Notes: a model not told the origin generated them from the sequence alone. DNA of 64,000 nt from Actinomycetes bacterium (GCA_021793235.1 JAJYTD010000001.1:1-64000); one strand, 5' to 3'. Numbered from the stretch's first letter, positions 1 through 9,273 are shown. Translations and numbers: made by a program.

Positions 1-91
1 GGTCTCATTCCGAACCCGGTCGTTAAGCCTTCCAGCGCTGATGGTACTGCCTCCATGGTGCGGGGTGGGAGAGTAGGTCGCCGCCGGACAT
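1..91 (+). rRNA. rrf: 5S ribosomal RNA, 3' part
   Basis: The window opens inside a 5S rRNA. The text shows the conserved 5S 3' half: a CCGAACCCGG loop, GTTAAG, the TGGTACTGC segment, GGGTGGGAGAGTAGGTCGCCGCC, and a 3' end near ACATC. The 5' part lies outside the window, so this is presumably the end of a 16S-23S-5S operon. The exact 3' end is uncertain by a few bases. A terminator follows at once. Confidence 0.93.
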
Positions 92-100
92 CTTTTTTGT

Positions 101-137
101 GGGGGGTTCCCGTTTTCGGGGACCCCCCTCTTTTTTT
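101..137 (+). terminator. rho-independent terminator of the rRNA operon
   Basis: A 12-bp stem (101-112 with 117-128, one G-U pair) closes a TTTT loop and is followed by a run of seven T. It sits about 10 bases after the 5S rRNA and is a textbook intrinsic terminator. Confidence 0.9.
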
Positions 138-175
138 GTGCGCCTGTTTGTGAGCGTGTGAACGTGGGGTGGTGG

Positions 176-233
176 TGATCTTGGCGTTGTACACCCCTTG
201 CGCGCCATTTCGAGGTGTGTAACGTCAAGATCA
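176..233. repeat. imperfect palindrome, intergenic hairpin
   Basis: The left arm TGATCTTGGCGTTGTACACC (176-195) pairs with the right arm ending in AACGTCAAGATCA (to 233). 17 of 20 positions match, and the rest can form G-U pairs in RNA. The outer GATCTTG and the GTNCAC-type inner sequence are shared with the perfect palindrome at 45714-45777, so both may belong to one family of intergenic hairpins. Role unknown; secondary termination is possible. Confidence 0.55.
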
Positions 234-245
234 GCGGTGTCTCCT

Positions 246-462
246 CGCGGGGGTTGCGGCAATGGGGCTCTCCGAGCGTAGCGAGGGGTGCCGGCTTGCC
301 GCTGGGCATGTCGGAGGCCGAACAACTAGACCGTTACCGCGGTTTCGGGGCCTGCTTTTTTGAGGGGGGTGGGTCTGCTCGCCGGCTTGCCGGCGTGCTC
401 GCTGCGCGAGCCGCGCCCCATTGCCGCAACCCTCGCGACCGCCCCCGCCGACTATAGAAGCG
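246..462. repeat. two inverted copies of a dispersed intergenic repeat
   Basis: The plus strand at about 246-353 and the minus strand at about 462-370 both read a unit containing GGTTGCGGCAATGGGGC. The minus-strand copy starts with GACGCTTCTATAGTCGGCGG. A third copy lies at about 17892-18030 after the ABC transporter operon. By eye the plus copy and the 17.9-kb copy agree at roughly three quarters of positions over about 108 bases, including the shared end ACCG-TACCGCG-TTTCGGGG. No reading frame is conserved. Boundaries are approximate. Confidence 0.6.
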
Positions 463-822
463 TCGGTGCGGAGTGCGAGCAGGCTGGTTTGCCGCCGCGC
501 ACACCAGACCCCTGGAGTCGGTACGGACACAGGGTAGGGAGTGTTCAGTTCTGGACTCTTGCGGGAGCTGAGGCCATGAGCGGCACGTTGGGTGAATGGT
601 TACCTCTTGTAACGGGCGTATACGGGGGGCGGGTAAGAATCCTCTCTATTGCGCATACAGGGCGGTGCCAGAGGTGGTAGGGGCGGGTATCGTGTTGTCC
701 GGGATCTCGGCGATTCCCCCGCAGCGCCGGTCCCACCCGATTTTTACTGAAACGATTCGGCCCACGTTCGCGTCACGTATGTATTCGCATGGTGGGGATC
801 GAGAGTTCCAGGGGGCCACCAA
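463..822. other. gene-free stretch upstream of the penicillin-binding protein gene
   Basis: No convincing gene is seen here. It presumably holds the promoter of the downstream penicillin-binding protein gene; the AT-richer block around 738-790 is the likeliest place, but no clear -35/-10 pair can be named. AGGGGG at 810-815 could be a ribosome binding site for a CTG start at 823. Confidence 0.4.
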
Positions 823-906
823 CTGAGTGAGAGCACCTATGGCGGCGGAGGGACAGGACCGCGCCACGAAGATGATACGCCCGATGATAGTGCTGCAGAG
901 GACGCC

Positions 907-3900
907 GTGGAATCCCGGAGGAACTCTGGTGATGGTACTGGTGAGGACACCAATGACCATGCTGGAGAGGGCGCTGGTTCGCCCATGACCGATCAGGCCG
1001 ATGCCGGCACGCCCGAGGAAGGCGCTCCCGAGCCTGCTGAAGAGCAGGAGACGACTGCGTTTCCCGTGGTTTCCGCTGACGATGCCCCTGCGGATACCGA
1101 TGATGGGGATGAGGGCGATGCGGACGAGGACACCGGAAGCGAATCCGCTCCGGTGGGTGATGAAGCATCCGCCGAGACGGAGGGCGCCGCCGAGGCCGCT
1201 GCCACGAGCGCGTTCAACGACAGTGGAAGTTTCTTTCGGGAACGAGTCGCGCGTACTCTCGCCGAGCAGGGGTTCGACTTCAGGGAAGACGGGACCTGGG
1301 GCGAACAGGAACCTGTAGAACCCCGGTCCAAGGCCGAGGAACCGGGTTCTGCGAGTGCGGAGGAACCCCAGATCAGAGGGTGGTTCGAGGCCGGCGCCAG
1401 CTCTGCTGCTGATTCTTCCGCCGCCATCGGCCGGAGCGCCGACGAGGACTCCGCGGATTCATCCCAGCAATCGACTCCTCCGCTCGCCGCGGAGGCGGAT
1501 ACATCCGCTGACGATGAACCCGCCACGGCTGACGCCGATGCTCAGGCGGTCAGCGAGGAGCATGCCGATTCCCTCGCGGAACCCGAATCCAAAGCCTGGC
1601 ATGCCCCCGTCAGTGAGCCGGCCCCCGAGCCCGAACAGGAAGCAGAGCAGCCGGCCGGCGGTGCGGACCCCCATGTCCACGACGAAGCCGGCGATGATGT
1701 CTGGGACCCCGAAGGTACTGCGGCGTTCACCCCCGTCTTCGATGACGACTTCGATGACGACCCCGGTGCCGAGCCTGAGGCCGAGACGCGATCCGACATG
1801 GGGGCGCCGCCGACCGAGTCGATGCCGGCGGCCGCTGAACCGGTGTCCGAGCCGTCTACTGAATCGGAACATTCCGCGGCCGCCCCGCCCACAGCCGCTG
1901 AGCCCGGCACCGCTGAGACCGCGCTGTTGAACTCTTCTCCTGCGGATGGCCCCAAGGCTTTCGGGAACGCAGGGCAGGGCGGGGCGATGGACCCGGGCTC
2001 GTTGGCCGGTCCGGGGGGCATGGCCGCCAGTGCGGCGGAGAGCGGTGGTGCAGCGGCGAAGGGGACGCCGCCCGGTGGCGGCAGTCCCGATGGCGGAGGC
2101 GGTTCCTCCGGTGGGGGAGGCGACGAGCCTCCCTCTTCTGCGGCTCAGTCCGGTGGCGACGGCGGTGGGTCGGGTAAGCGCCCCAAGGGTGCTAAGCCGA
2201 AGAAGCCCTTGTGGTGGCGTATCACCCGAGGGGGACTCATCGGTATGGGTGTCTGCATGCTGCTGGCGATCGTCGGTTTCGGTGTCGCCTATGCCACCAT
2301 TCCTGTTCCCGATACCGCCAAGCAGGAAGCCCAGGACCAGGGAAGCACCTTCTACTACGCCGACGGCGAGACCAAGTTCGCCGAGCGCGGGGTCGACCGT
2401 GATCCCGTGAAATACGAGGAGATCCCTGAAGAGGTCCAGGAGGCGGTCATCTCCGCTGAGGACCGCGGCTTCTGGGAGGAGCCCGGCGTCTCCATTACCG
2501 GTACCGCACGAGGCGTGTGGTCCACGATCACCGGACAGCAGGTTCAGGGCGGATCGACCATTACCCAGCAGTTCGTGCGCAACTACTTCGAGGGTGTGAG
2601 CAAGGAGCAGACGGTCTCCCGGAAACTGCAGGAGATCATCATTTCGCTCAAGGTGGACCGCTCTCCGAACATGGACAAAGAATGGGTGATGGAGCAGTAC
2701 CTGAACACCATTTACTTCGGTCGCAACGCCTATGGCATCCAGGCGGCGGCGCAGGCGTACTACCACAAGGACGTAGGCGAGCTTAATGCGTCGGAAGCCG
2801 CGTTCCTGGCGGCGGCGATCCAGCAGCCGACCAAGTTCGGTGAGGCCGACAGCAAGACCACGCCCGAAATGGAGAAGCGCTGGCAGTACGTGGTGGACGG
2901 GATGGTCGAGGAAGGCACCATCTCAGCGGCCGACGCAGAGGGCCTTGAGTTCGCGGTGCCCGAAAAGGCGCGTCCGGCCGACAGTACCGACATCAGCGGC
3001 TACAAGGGGTACATGCTCCAGCAGGCCATGAAGGAGATGGAGAGCCTCGGCTACACCGAGGACAACATCAACCGGGGCGGTTACAAGGTCGTCACGACGT
3101 TCGACAAGGACGTCATGGATATGGCCAAGGACGCTGTCGAGAGCACCGTCGACGTCGACTCCCTTCCCGAGGGCGTCCAGGCGGGGCTGACCACCATCGA
3201 ACCCGAGACCGGTGAGGTCGTCGGGTTCTACGGCGGCAAGGACTACATAGAGAACCAGTTCGACAGCGCGTTCAGCGGGTCGGCACAGGCCGGCTCCGCG
3301 TTCAAGCCCTACGTGCTGGCGACGGCCCTGGAGGACGGCTACAGCCTGGACAGCATTGTGGACGGCAGCTCGCCGATCTTCGTGTCAGGTAGCGAGATCG
3401 GCAACGCCGGCGGAGCGGACTACGGTCCGATGAACCTCGTCCAGGCGACGCAGAAGTCCATTAACACCGGATACGTCCAATTGGCGCAGGAAGTCGGGGT
3501 GGAAAACGTCCGAGACACCGCCTACTCCGTCGGTATCCCCGAGAACAAGATCACCGACAATCAGGTGGTGCCGACGATCGCGCTCGGTGTCTCCGATGTG
3601 AGCCCAGTGGATCAGGCCAGCGGGTTCGCGACATTCGCCAACAAGGGCCAGTACATCGAGGCGCACGTCATTCGCGAGATCGTGAAGGACGGCGAGAACG
3701 AGCGCCCGGAGCCGGAGAAGAACCAGGCCGTCAGCGAGGAGACGGCGGCCAATGTCACCTACGCTCTGCAGCAGGTGGTCAATGGCGGAACCGGGTCGAC
3801 GGCGGCGCTGCCCGATGGCCGCCCGGTCGCGGGCAAGACGGGAACGACCGACAGCAGCGTCGCGACCTGGTTCGTCGGGTACACACCGCAATTGTCCACG

Positions 3901-4266
3901 GCCGTGGGCGTCTACAACGGCAATAACCAGCCGTTCAGCGTCCCCGGGTGGGGGTCGTTGTCCGGCGGCACATTGTCGGCGACCATCTGGCGCAACTTCA
4001 TGGCACAGGCCATGGAGGGCAAGGAGCACGAGCAGTTCCCGGGGCGGACCTACGGCGGCAACGTGCAGAACTGGGCCCCGGAACCGCCGCCGGAACCCGA
4101 GGAGGAGACGCGGCCCGAGGAGGAAGTCTCTGAGGAGCCCGAGGAACCGGAGGTCCCCCCGGAACCGGAGACCCCCCCGGAACCGGAAATCCCCGAGACC
4201 CCCGAGATTCCGGATGACCCTGGCATTCCGGAAAACCCGGAGGAGCCGTTCTTTCCGGACGAGTAG
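907..4266 (+). CDS. class A penicillin-binding protein (transglycosylase/transpeptidase)
   Basis: A bifunctional peptidoglycan synthase that polymerises lipid II and crosslinks stem peptides on the outer face of the membrane. From the GTG start at 907 it has 1119 residues. Residues 1-435 are an acidic, low-complexity cytoplasmic tail, followed by one transmembrane helix (about 442-465). The GT51 domain carries EDRGFW (518) and QGGSTITQQF. The transpeptidase domain has GSAFKP (SxxK near 796), KSIN (SxN) and KTGTT (977). The C-terminus is a Pro/Glu-rich extension rich in PEPE repeats. The frame stays open upstream to a CTG at 823 preceded by AGGGGG, which would give SESTYGGGG at the N-terminus; the true start is uncertain. 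The gene stands alone and ends at a strong hairpin. Confidence 0.93.
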   Translation: MESRRNSGDGTGEDTNDHAGEGAGSPMTDQADAGTPEEGAPEPAEEQETTAFPVVSADDAPADTDDGDEGDADEDTGSESAPVGDEASAETEGAAEAAATSAFNDSGSFFRERVARTLAEQGFDFREDGTWGEQEPVEPRSKAEEPGSASAEEPQIRGWFEAGASSAADSSAAIGRSADEDSADSSQQSTPPLAAEADTSADDEPATADADAQAVSEEHADSLAEPESKAWHAPVSEPAPEPEQEAEQPAGGADPHVHDEAGDDVWDPEGTAAFTPVFDDDFDDDPGAEPEAETRSDMGAPPTESMPAAAEPVSEPSTESEHSAAAPPTAAEPGTAETALLNSSPADGPKAFGNAGQGGAMDPGSLAGPGGMAASAAESGGAAAKGTPPGGGSPDGGGGSSGGGGDEPPSSAAQSGGDGGGSGKRPKGAKPKKPLWWRITRGGLIGMGVCMLLAIVGFGVAYATIPVPDTAKQEAQDQGSTFYYADGETKFAERGVDRDPVKYEEIPEEVQEAVISAEDRGFWEEPGVSITGTARGVWSTITGQQVQGGSTITQQFVRNYFEGVSKEQTVSRKLQEIIISLKVDRSPNMDKEWVMEQYLNTIYFGRNAYGIQAAAQAYYHKDVGELNASEAAFLAAAIQQPTKFGEADSKTTPEMEKRWQYVVDGMVEEGTISAADAEGLEFAVPEKARPADSTDISGYKGYMLQQAMKEMESLGYTEDNINRGGYKVVTTFDKDVMDMAKDAVESTVDVDSLPEGVQAGLTTIEPETGEVVGFYGGKDYIENQFDSAFSGSAQAGSAFKPYVLATALEDGYSLDSIVDGSSPIFVSGSEIGNAGGADYGPMNLVQATQKSINTGYVQLAQEVGVENVRDTAYSVGIPENKITDNQVVPTIALGVSDVSPVDQASGFATFANKGQYIEAHVIREIVKDGENERPEPEKNQAVSEETAANVTYALQQVVNGGTGSTAALPDGRPVAGKTGTTDSSVATWFVGYTPQLSTAVGVYNGNNQPFSVPGWGSLSGGTLSATIWRNFMAQAMEGKEHEQFPGRTYGGNVQNWAPEPPPEPEEETRPEEEVSEEPEEPEVPPEPETPPEPEIPETPEIPDDPGIPENPEEPFFPDE

Positions 4267-4302
4267 GCCGCCGACGTCCGGCGCCGGCATTCACCGGCTT
4301 CC

Positions 4303-4337
4303 CGCCATCCTCCCGGCCTTGGGCCGGGAGGATGGCG
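4303..4337. terminator. bidirectional terminator hairpin
   Basis: A perfect 16-bp stem (4303-4318 with 4322-4337) with a 3-base loop lies between the convergent penicillin-binding protein gene and the prenyltransferase-fold gene. There is no T-run, so its strength as an intrinsic terminator is inferred from position and stem. Confidence 0.65.
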
Positions 4338-4367
4338 CGGTTGGCAGGTAGCTGCGAGCTCGGCCTT

Positions 4368-5459
4368 TCAGGGCCGCGAGGCTGACCCCACCGGCGTGGT
4401 GCAACCGCAGGAGTCGGGAGCCGGCGGGCCGGTCTCACCGGCGGTGCCGGTGAAGACGCCGGAACCGGGGGTGGCGCCGCACAGCGCGTCGGCGGCGAGG
4501 ATCACCGCGGCAGCGGTCCAGGTGCTGCGCTCCACCGGCCAGTTCACCTTCTCCGCGAATTGGTAGCCGGTCCAGTAGGCACCGTCGTCGGGGTCGCGCA
4601 GGTGCTGGATGTCGGCCAGCAGCCGGGCCCCCAGGTCGGTCTCGCCGATGGCGGCGAGCGCGAGTACGAGCTCTGATGTCTCCGCGCCGGTCACCCAGGG
4701 CTGGTCGCTGACGCACCGGATGCCCAGCCCCGGGACCACGAACGTGTCCCAGCGGGCGTTGATGCGCTCCTTGGCGGCGTCGCCGCGCACCGCGCCGCCG
4801 AGGACGGGGTAGTACCAGTCCATCGAGTAGCGGCTGCGGTCGGCGAACACCGTTTCGTGCTCGGCGATGAGGTGGCCGAGCCGCGCGGCGGCGAGCTCCC
4901 AGTCGGGTTGGGCGCGCCCGAGCCGGTCGCCGAGGGCCGCGGCGCAGCGGAGCGCCTGGTAGATGCTGGCGCACCCGGTGAGCAGCGCGTGGTCGCCGGG
5001 GCTGCCGTCGGGGTCGCGCGCCCATCGGATTTCGCCGCGGTCGGTCTGCAGGCCCAGCACGAACCCGATGCCGTCGCGCACCATCGGCCACATTGATTCG
5101 GCGAACTCCTCGTCGCCGGTGATCAGCAGGTGGTGCCACACGCCTACGGCCGGGTAGGCGGCATGGTTGGCTTCGCGGATCGGGTTCACGATCCGGGTCT
5201 GGCGGAGCTTGGCGGGCCAGGAGCCATCGGGGTTCTGAATGGTCGCCAGCCACCGGTAGGCGCGGTGTGCGGCGTCGGTGTGCCCGGTGGTCGACAGCGC
5301 CATTGCGCACTCGACGTGGTCCCAGACGTCGAGGTGGCCTCCGGGGAACCACGGGATGGCGCCGTCAGGTGTCTGGGACCTCAGCAGGTACCCGGCGGAG
5401 TGGGCGATGTCGTCGGCGGTCAGTACCCCCGGCAGTTCGGGAAGGTCGCGTGGGCTCAC
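4368..5459 (-). CDS. prenyltransferase/squalene-cyclase-fold protein
   Basis: 363 residues from a GTG whose last two bases are part of the methyltransferase TGA (GTGA overlap). The protein is an all-helical repeat protein with QxPDGAIPWFPGG, QNPDGSWPAK and a third DPDDGAYWTGYQ segment. These are the QW-like turns of the alpha/alpha-barrel prenyltransferase and terpene-cyclase superfamily. No DXDD cyclase motif was noticed, so a terpene cyclase role is not supported, and the activity is unknown. Its position at the end of a glycosyltransferase-methyltransferase operon suggests processing of a glycosylated or lipid-linked product. An open frame extends further upstream but only inside the methyltransferase gene. 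Confidence 0.75.
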   Translation of the reverse strand: MSPRDLPELPGVLTADDIAHSAGYLLRSQTPDGAIPWFPGGHLDVWDHVECAMALSTTGHTDAAHRAYRWLATIQNPDGSWPAKLRQTRIVNPIREANHAAYPAVGVWHHLLITGDEEFAESMWPMVRDGIGFVLGLQTDRGEIRWARDPDGSPGDHALLTGCASIYQALRCAAALGDRLGRAQPDWELAAARLGHLIAEHETVFADRSRYSMDWYYPVLGGAVRGDAAKERINARWDTFVVPGLGIRCVSDQPWVTGAETSELVLALAAIGETDLGARLLADIQHLRDPDDGAYWTGYQFAEKVNWPVERSTWTAAAVILAADALCGATPGSGVFTGTAGETGPPAPDSCGCTTPVGSASRP

Positions 5460-6208
5460 CGGCCGTCCCCTGCGCCGGTGCTCTGGTGCGTACTGTTGAG
5501 CGGCTTGCGCAGGTAGACGACGACACTCTTGCCGATGACCGGGTTGAGCAGGCGTTCGGTGACCCGTGTGATCCTGGGCGCCTTCAGGATGTCCCAGATC
5601 AGCATCTGGTGGTAGGCCCTGGCGAGGGGGTGGTCGTTTTTCTCGGTGCCCACGGCGCACTTGATCCACCAGTAGGGGGAGTGCAGGGCGTGTGCGTGGT
5701 GGTGCGGGCCGATCTCGAATCCGGTGGCCTTGAGCTTGGCCTCCAGTTCGGCGCGGGTGTAGATGCGGACGTGGCCCCCTGCGGCGGTGTGGTACTCCTC
5801 TGAGAGCGCCCAGCACAGCCGCTCGGGGAGCCAACTGGGGACGGTGACGGCCGCGATGCCCCCGGGTTTGAGAACGCGGTACAGCTCGGCCATGCCCGCG
5901 GTGTCGTGGGGGATGTGTTCAAAGATCTCGGCGGCGATGACCCGGTCGAAGGAGGCATCGTCGAACGGCATGTCGAGCGCGTCGCCCTTGACCGTCTCGG
6001 CTTGGGCTTCGGCGGAGGCCTCACCTTCGGCGCGCATGGCGGTGAACATGGCGGCCACGTCAGCGAGGTCGTTCTCGCTCTGGTCGAAGGCCACGATGTC
6101 CGCGCCGCGACGGTAGACCTCGAACGCGTGTCGGCCGCCGCCGCAGCCCAGATCCAGGACGCGGTCACCTGGTCCGACGGGGAGGAGGGTGAAGTCGACG
6201 GTGATCAG
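5456..6208 (-). CDS. class I SAM-dependent methyltransferase
   Basis: 250 residues. Motif I, VLDLGCGGGRHAFE, lies at about residues 17-30. It is followed by an acidic residue at the end of strand 2 (VAFDQSE), GDALDMPF and the post-motif FDRVIAAEIFEHIP. The substrate is unknown. I place the start at a CTG at 6208 because AAGGAG lies about six bases upstream and the resulting N-terminus, (M)ITVDFTLLPVGPGDR, is compact. No ATG/GTG/TTG start exists between there and motif I, and earlier starts overlap the glycosyltransferase gene. Its end overlaps the next gene by GTGA, so the two are translationally coupled. Confidence 0.82.
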   Translation of the reverse strand: MITVDFTLLPVGPGDRVLDLGCGGGRHAFEVYRRGADIVAFDQSENDLADVAAMFTAMRAEGEASAEAQAETVKGDALDMPFDDASFDRVIAAEIFEHIPHDTAGMAELYRVLKPGGIAAVTVPSWLPERLCWALSEEYHTAAGGHVRIYTRAELEAKLKATGFEIGPHHHAHALHSPYWWIKCAVGTEKNDHPLARAYHQMLIWDILKAPRITRVTERLLNPVIGKSVVVYLRKPLNSTHQSTGAGDGR

Positions 6209-6242
6209 TGCTTGCTCCTTCGGGTCGTGCTGGTCGCAGGCG

Positions 6243-7508
6243 TCAACGTGGGGCGGGGGGTGCGTGCCGGATCGTCTCGGCGTATTGGTCGGCGGTGGCT
6301 TTGGCGACCGCGCGCCAGGTGAACCGCTGTTGGACACGCTGCCAGGCGGCGGCGCCCATACGGGCGCGTTCGGTGGCGTCGTCCAGCAGGTCGGAGATGG
6401 CAAAGGCCAGCTCTTCGGGATCGCCCGGGGTGACGAACCGCCCGGCGACGCCGTCGTCCCCGACGACCTCGGGAATCGCTCCGGCGCGGCTGGCCACTAG
6501 AGGGGTCGCGCAGGCCATGGCCTCAACGGCGGGGAGGGAGAATCCTTCGTAGAACGAGGGGACGACCGCGACCTGTGCGGTGGACAGCAGGCGGGCGAGT
6601 TCGGTGTCGTCGATGCCGTTGACGAACCTGACGCGGTCGCGCAGGCTCAGTTCGTCGACGAGCCGGTCGGTGGGCCCCCCTGACTTGGGTTTGCTGACGA
6701 TCGTCAGGGAGATGTCGCGTTCGGTGCCGAGCTTGGCGGCGGCGCGCAGCAGGGTGGCGACACCTTTGAGCGGGCTGTCGGCGCTGGCGACGCAGACCAG
6801 TCTGCCGGGGACGCGTTCGACTTCGGGTTGTGGGCGGAAGAATCGGGTGTCCACGCCGAGCGGGACGACGTCGATGGCGGAACGGTGTACGCCGAACTCC
6901 CGGACGATGTCGTCAGCGGAGGAGTTCGAAGGCACCAGAATCGGGCGCAGTCGGCGGGCGACGCGGCCCTGCATGCCGACGAAGCTGTACCACCTGCGTT
7001 TGGACAGCCGCTGCCATCCGGTGGCCTGTTCCAGTTCGATGCGGCGGTCCACGGTGATCGGGTGGTGAATGGTGGTGACCATCGGGATGCCGGCGGCGCG
7101 CAAGCCGAGTTGGCCGTACCCGAGGGTCTGGTTGTCGTGCACGACATCGAATTCGGTGCGTCGGCGGTGGATCTCGCGTAGCGCCCGCAGGGAGAACGTG
7201 AGAGGTTCGGGGAATCCGGCGGTCCACATGGTGCCGACTTCGAGGACGTCGATCCAGTCGCGCCACTCGCGTAGCGGCGGTGCTGTGAAGGGGGCGGTGT
7301 CGTTGTAGAGGTCGAGACTGGGGACCTTTTCCAGAATGACCCCGGCGTCGAGTTCGGGGTAGGGCTGGCCGGAGAAGACGGTGACCCGGTGTCCGAGCGC
7401 GGCGAGTTCGCGTGAGAGGTGGCGGACGTAGACGCCTTGGCCGCCGCAGTGCGGTTTGCTGCGGTAGGACAGAAGCGCGATGCGCAGGGGGCGGTCGGAG
7501 TGCGGCAT
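6243..7508 (-). CDS. glycosyltransferase family 4
   Basis: 421 residues with a GT-B fold. The N-terminal domain begins RIALLSYRSKPHCGGQGVYV and has the GGQGVYVRHL loop typical of family 4. The C-terminal domain carries the nucleotide-sugar site FYEGFSLPAVEAMACATP (about residues 317-334), whose first Glu is the conserved EX7E residue. It should be a retaining cytoplasmic transferase using an activated sugar; donor and acceptor cannot be read. It is first in an operon with the methyltransferase (34-base gap) and the prenyltransferase-fold gene, pointing to joint action on one glycoconjugate. Confidence 0.88.
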   Translation of the reverse strand: MPHSDRPLRIALLSYRSKPHCGGQGVYVRHLSRELAALGHRVTVFSGQPYPELDAGVILEKVPSLDLYNDTAPFTAPPLREWRDWIDVLEVGTMWTAGFPEPLTFSLRALREIHRRRTEFDVVHDNQTLGYGQLGLRAAGIPMVTTIHHPITVDRRIELEQATGWQRLSKRRWYSFVGMQGRVARRLRPILVPSNSSADDIVREFGVHRSAIDVVPLGVDTRFFRPQPEVERVPGRLVCVASADSPLKGVATLLRAAAKLGTERDISLTIVSKPKSGGPTDRLVDELSLRDRVRFVNGIDDTELARLLSTAQVAVVPSFYEGFSLPAVEAMACATPLVASRAGAIPEVVGDDGVAGRFVTPGDPEELAFAISDLLDDATERARMGAAAWQRVQQRFTWRAVAKATADQYAETIRHAPPAPR

Positions 7509-7899
7509 ATGACTACTAACCCATCGGCGGCGGGGCGTGGAGGAGAGCGCGGCCGGGGGCGCCTAGGAAAGGTGTATCGGGCGCCGTTGCCGGGCACGCG
7601 AACGGGACGTAGGTGGGGCGCGGTGGCGCCGGTCCGGCAGGCAGAGTCAATGATGCACCTCGTTCGTCAATGACAGTATCCGCCACCGTTGCCCACCGGG
7701 CAGGAACATTCGAGAGGTGGGTTCCCGCCTCACACGTCCTCGTATGTTACTTATCAGTTTAGTACTTGGTGTTAAGTCACGAATTGGCGGTACCCGAATA
7801 TCATGGCGGACGTTCTGACCGGAAGGCCCGATCCTGGTTTCCTCAGGGCCGTGCGGCTCGATCGCGGCGGAGGCATGCCGAGGCCGGTGTAGAAAGGCG
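7509..7899. other. gene-free stretch upstream of the glycosyltransferase operon
   Basis: No gene is supported here. The block 7741-7790 is clearly AT-richer than its surroundings and, read on the minus strand, contains TTAACA and TAAACTGATAAG. It is the best candidate for the operon promoter, although no optimally spaced -35/-10 pair is obvious. Confidence 0.35.
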
Positions 7900-8919
7900 C
7901 TACCTGGTATCGGCGGAGGGGCGGGAGGCGGTCCACTGCACCACGCCTCCGGCTCCGAGGCGGCGGGTGGCCAGGCCGCGCCGTTCCAGGGTCCGCAGAT
8001 GAGCGGCGGTCTCGGCGGCCGCCATCCGTCGGGCAGCGATGGGCAGGGATTCCCACCCGTGCCGCCAGGGCATCGCGGAGCTGAGTTCCCACAATGTGGC
8101 CGGCCGCGTGGTGAGCAGGTCGGCCAGGCGCTCCAGCTTCGCCTCGTGGTGTTCGATGATCGCGGCTGTCCGTTCCGCGATACCGGTGAACCGGCGCTCG
8201 TGCGCGGGCAGCGCCTCGGCCGCTTTGATCTTTGGGATCTGCTCAAGGGAGTCGAGGAAGGTCCCCAGCGGGTCGCTGTCCTCGTCGTCGAAGGAGTAGA
8301 GGCCGATGTGGGGTGTGATGCGCGGCAGCACGTGGTCGCCGGTGAACAGGTGGCCGCTGTCCTCCAGATACAGGCAGATGTGACCAGGGGAGTGTCCGGG
8401 GGTCCAGACCACGCGCAGTTCGCGGCCGGGCAGGTCGACCAGTTCCCCGTGGGAGAGTGCGCGATCCGGTAGCGCCGGCGGGTCCATTCGAGGAGCCTTC
8501 GGGAAGTCGGCGAGCTCGGCGGGAGATGCGCCTGCTCTGCGTAACTGGCCGATCTCAAAGTCGTGTCGCTCTGTGCCGACGAAGGAGCCCATGCGGCGGA
8601 CCATCTCGATGTCGGCATGGTGCATGGCGATCCACGCGCCTGATGCCTCCCGTACACGCCCGGCCAACCCGGAGTGGTCGGCGTGGAAATGGGTGACGAC
8701 CACTCCGTGGATGTCACTGATGCTGATGCCGATTTTCTCCAGGCCGCTGGTCAACGTCTGCCATGAGTCCTCATGCTCCCATCCCGCGTCCACGAGCACT
8801 GGCCCGCTCGGGCTCTCCAGGACATAGACAAGGGTGTACCCCAAGGGGTTGTCGGGAATCGGGACCGGCACACTCCACATGCCGCTACCGAGATCCTCCA
8901 CCGGTGGCATCTCCCGCAT
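7900..8919 (-). CDS. MBL-fold metallo-hydrolase
   Basis: 339 residues. The metal-binding signature HFHADH is at 77-82, followed by the downstream His in TPGHSPGH and the Asp in FTGDHVLP. These are the ligands of a binuclear metallo-beta-lactamase-fold hydrolase. The C-terminal part (from about residue 260) resembles the winged-helix extension of LACTB2-type enzymes. The substrate is unknown; thioesterase, glyoxalase and lactonase activities all occur in this fold. A start at the second Met (MPPVEDLG) is equally possible. It is transcribed away from the KstR-like regulator. Confidence 0.85.
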   Translation of the reverse strand: MREMPPVEDLGSGMWSVPVPIPDNPLGYTLVYVLESPSGPVLVDAGWEHEDSWQTLTSGLEKIGISISDIHGVVVTHFHADHSGLAGRVREASGAWIAMHHADIEMVRRMGSFVGTERHDFEIGQLRRAGASPAELADFPKAPRMDPPALPDRALSHGELVDLPGRELRVVWTPGHSPGHICLYLEDSGHLFTGDHVLPRITPHIGLYSFDDEDSDPLGTFLDSLEQIPKIKAAEALPAHERRFTGIAERTAAIIEHHEAKLERLADLLTTRPATLWELSSAMPWRHGWESLPIAARRMAAAETAAHLRTLERRGLATRRLGAGGVVQWTASRPSADTR

Positions 8920-9145
8920 GCGCCTGCCCTCTCACCTGGGGACCGAATCGGGTTCTAGGTTACGGTCCGGTGAAACGCGCGGCACCACTCGGGTGGTGGG
9001 ATCTCCTCTTCCTGCTGTCCGGCAAAGGGCGGTGCGTGGTTCTCCCTCAGAGCAGCGCTAGAATGAGTGCAGTGGGTAATCAGTTCATCACTTGCTGTTT
9101 TGGTGGGGGTGTCCGCGGCTTTCCCCGCGGAGTCGGCCGCCAAGG

Positions 9146-9159
9146 TAGAACGTATTCTA
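9146..9159. promoter_or_regulatory. candidate KstR-type operator 1
   Basis: The sequence TAGAACGTATTCTA matches the remembered KstR consensus TNNAACNNGTTNNA at all fixed positions but one (A for G in the second half). It lies 259 bases before the KstR-like gene. Confidence 0.4.
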
Positions 9160-9273
9160 TTCTGATCGGTCGGTGGACGCAGGGCAACGGGGGTCCGTAG
9201 GCTGGTACGGCTTCCACATCGAATAATGAGGCGTTCTCCACAGTTGCCGAACACTGATCTTGTGGGCGACTCT

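Noticed and set aside
8955-9254. 99-codon minus-strand frame in the MBL-TetR intergenic region
   Set aside because: No ribosome binding site, and it overlaps the candidate operator; composition looks random.
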